A stretch of DNA of 64,000 nucleotides, from positions 34,291,219 through 34,355,218 of the forward strand of contig OW679197.1 in assembly GCA_940337035.1 (NCBI GenBank), written 5' to 3'. The notes under the pieces were generated by a model. The model searched no databases. It was given only the letters and a program-made list of their open reading frames with translations, and was not told the DNA's origin. Origin of the DNA: Agriotes lineatus. Its lineage: Eukaryota > Arthropoda > Insecta > Coleoptera > Elateridae. Made by a program: the position numbers and the translations under genes. Numbering within the stretch: the stretch's first letter is position 1; each line of letters starts with the position of its first letter. Of the stretch, positions 62,361 to 64,000 are shown in pieces.

Positions 62361-64000
62361 AGACCCTGTATATTAAGTAGGATAAGAGATGGGACAAGTG
62401 GAACCAGTTTCCAAGGCTAAATTGATCAGTTTCTGTTTTTCAAACAAAATTTCAAGATGCCATTACCAAACTGACATTTACTTTAAAGGAGAAATTTCTA
62501 AATGTCAAATAACGAAAATAATTATTCATTATCAATAAAAATTGCGTCTGATTTTCATAGTCGGATTTTACAGACTGTAGCTAGGTATAAATTATCTATT
62601 CACATTATTTAATTAGGTAGTTTCTTTGTAAAGCTTTCTTCGTTTGGCTACTCAGACTTACTTAGTGCAAGAAAATGTTTTCGGTTTTGTGAACTGAACA
62701 AACTGCATTCTGTTCGTTTGTATTTCGAATTACGAACCAAACGTGATGAATTTATTCCTGGCGACGAGTAGATTGAACTAGTAAAGTGTAGGTTCAGAAC
62801 TCTTATTTATTCAAACGTTCAGAAGTGCGAGAACTAACCTTAAAATTGTTTCAGTTTGGGTTTACGTATAGTTAGTTACAAATTCATTTAAAAAGATGTA
62901 AGAACATTGCAATCAGCTGTGTAAATATAGACTCCCGGTATAACTTGTCAAATGCGTGATTTCTCTGACACTGTAAAAATATTGTTATTAACCATCTTAA
63001 TCAAACGGAGCAGCAACAAGAAGGTAATTAAAATTGTTAGGGTAATCAGAAAGTTATTTGATATGATTGATTAAGGGGCTTTTACGTTTCAGCATCCTTT
63101 TTAACTATGCGTATGCTGTTACTTCTAAGACTCACGTGTGGCAGAAGCTGAAAGGCGCAATTTTCCCCAAAGCGATGTTGAATACGCTGCGTTGAAGAAG
63201 TGACAAATTGTTAATAAATCAATACAGAGAGAAAGGCCAATGGCTGAAGATGGGAAAATTAAGATATTAAAGAAAAGTATGGGTAAAACGAACAGGGAAT
63301 AAGTGGATAAGCTTCAAAAGGTTATAAAAATAAAATTGAAAACGTTTAGACAACTGGTAGAGGCCAAAAATTCTATCTATCGGAATGGTATCTAGTTCAA
63401 AATTATCAAATTAATTTTTAGTTCAACATTATCTATTTTAGAGAACTCTGAAATACTTTCAAAACAACATACAATAGACCAGGTGTAGGCTACTGGGAAC
63501 AACAAATGATGCAGAAGGTATTGATAAAAAGAACGGCAGTAATGTCAGCAGTGAGTAACTATTACAGAAACTTAAAATTATAGTTTATAAATCTTAAAAT
63601 TTACATTTTAGTAGATCACGTAGTACCTACTACACCAAACTTACCAAAAACACCAAAAATTAGCATTCGTAATACTAGAAGTCATGCAAGTGTATCAAAA
63701 GAATGGCACGAATTGCGAAAAGCCATTGTAGAATGAAATAAAAATTGAGAAGAATTGGAAGTAAAGAAATTCAACAACGGAAACAAATACTCGAGCAATT
63801 AAAGCTCAAAAATGAGTTGTTATAGAAGTTATTACATAAATGTATGTACAGTGGCATTAAAGTTACTTTTCATTTAAATAACGTATAGGTATTTTTAATT
63901 TTTATATGTATAAAACAAATTAATATGAGTGTTTATTCGTACAAACCATATAATTGAATGTTAAAGCTAATAATTGTTTAAGAAATTGCAAAGTAAAGAC
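62361..64000. other. AT-rich region, possible Myb/SANT-like gene remnant
   Basis: Mostly noncoding. Broken plus-strand frames near 63120-63200 (VAEAERRNFPQSDVEYAALK) and 63610-63830 (SHASVSKEWHELRKAIVE; IQQRKQILEQLKLKNELL) weakly recall Myb/SANT-like or zeste-type proteins, with stops between. I cannot assign a family. Confidence 0.3.

Overview
The window looks like an arthropod, most likely insect, nuclear genome. It is AT-rich, crowded with insect-type transposable elements (hAT, PIF/Harbinger, Tc1/mariner-type MITEs, Penelope, a LINE, a Ty3/gypsy element), and holds a long 295-bp satellite array. No ordinary single-copy host gene is convincingly visible. All family names come from motif recognition by eye; no search was run.

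Region 1 (about 1-17.2 kb) is the main feature: an endogenous virus of the adintovirus/Polinton (Maverick) type whose reading frames are nearly all open. It encodes a protein-primed family-B DNA polymerase (spliced, with N-terminal zinc fingers and an HNH-like motif), a retrovirus-type integrase with a chromodomain, a DUF8207-like protein, an FtsK/HerA-type packaging ATPase, a phospholipase A2/basic core protein, an adenovirus-type cysteine protease, two putative capsid proteins, a small basic protein, two duplicated small-protein pairs, three tightly packed unknown genes, a single-BIR protein and a membrane glycoprotein candidate. Genes lie in compact opposing transcription units: replication genes rightward (204-5664), integrase/packaging leftward (9233-6005), virion genes rightward (9342-13329), accessory genes leftward (15548-13401), then two short rightward units. 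Three stop/start overlaps (TAATG, TAATG, TGATG) and an A AAA AAC heptamer before an AUG-less protease frame suggest unusual translation. Several units carry arthropod-like TATA plus TCAGT-type initiator promoters. A tRNA-like sequence lies beyond the last viral gene. The terminal inverted repeats of the element were not found; the left end may lie outside the window.

Region 2 (17.5-32.3 kb) is a tandem 295-bp satellite, interrupted by two degenerate hAT elements with 8-bp target duplications (20533-21820 and 26079-29928, the second carrying a Penelope fragment) and a 421-bp MITE (31629-32049). Two of the three insertions hit the same palindromic spot of the monomer.

Region 3 (32.3-44.4 kb) holds a GC-richer block of unknown origin, then a dense run of foldback elements and MITEs. 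Several share one short core at the dyad while their arms differ. One MITE is split by a nearly intact Penelope element that has an inverted partial copy at its side. A PIF/Harbinger remnant and a mariner transposase scrap follow.

Region 4 (44.4-58.7 kb) is a nested set: an old minus-strand LINE split by a putative 1.9-kb solo LTR (4-bp duplication GTCT) and by an 8.7-kb Ty3/gypsy retrotransposon (4-bp duplication ATAT). The gypsy element has near-identical LTRs, but its integrase core is largely missing. Region 5 (58.7-64 kb) is AT-rich noncoding DNA with more foldbacks and MITEs.
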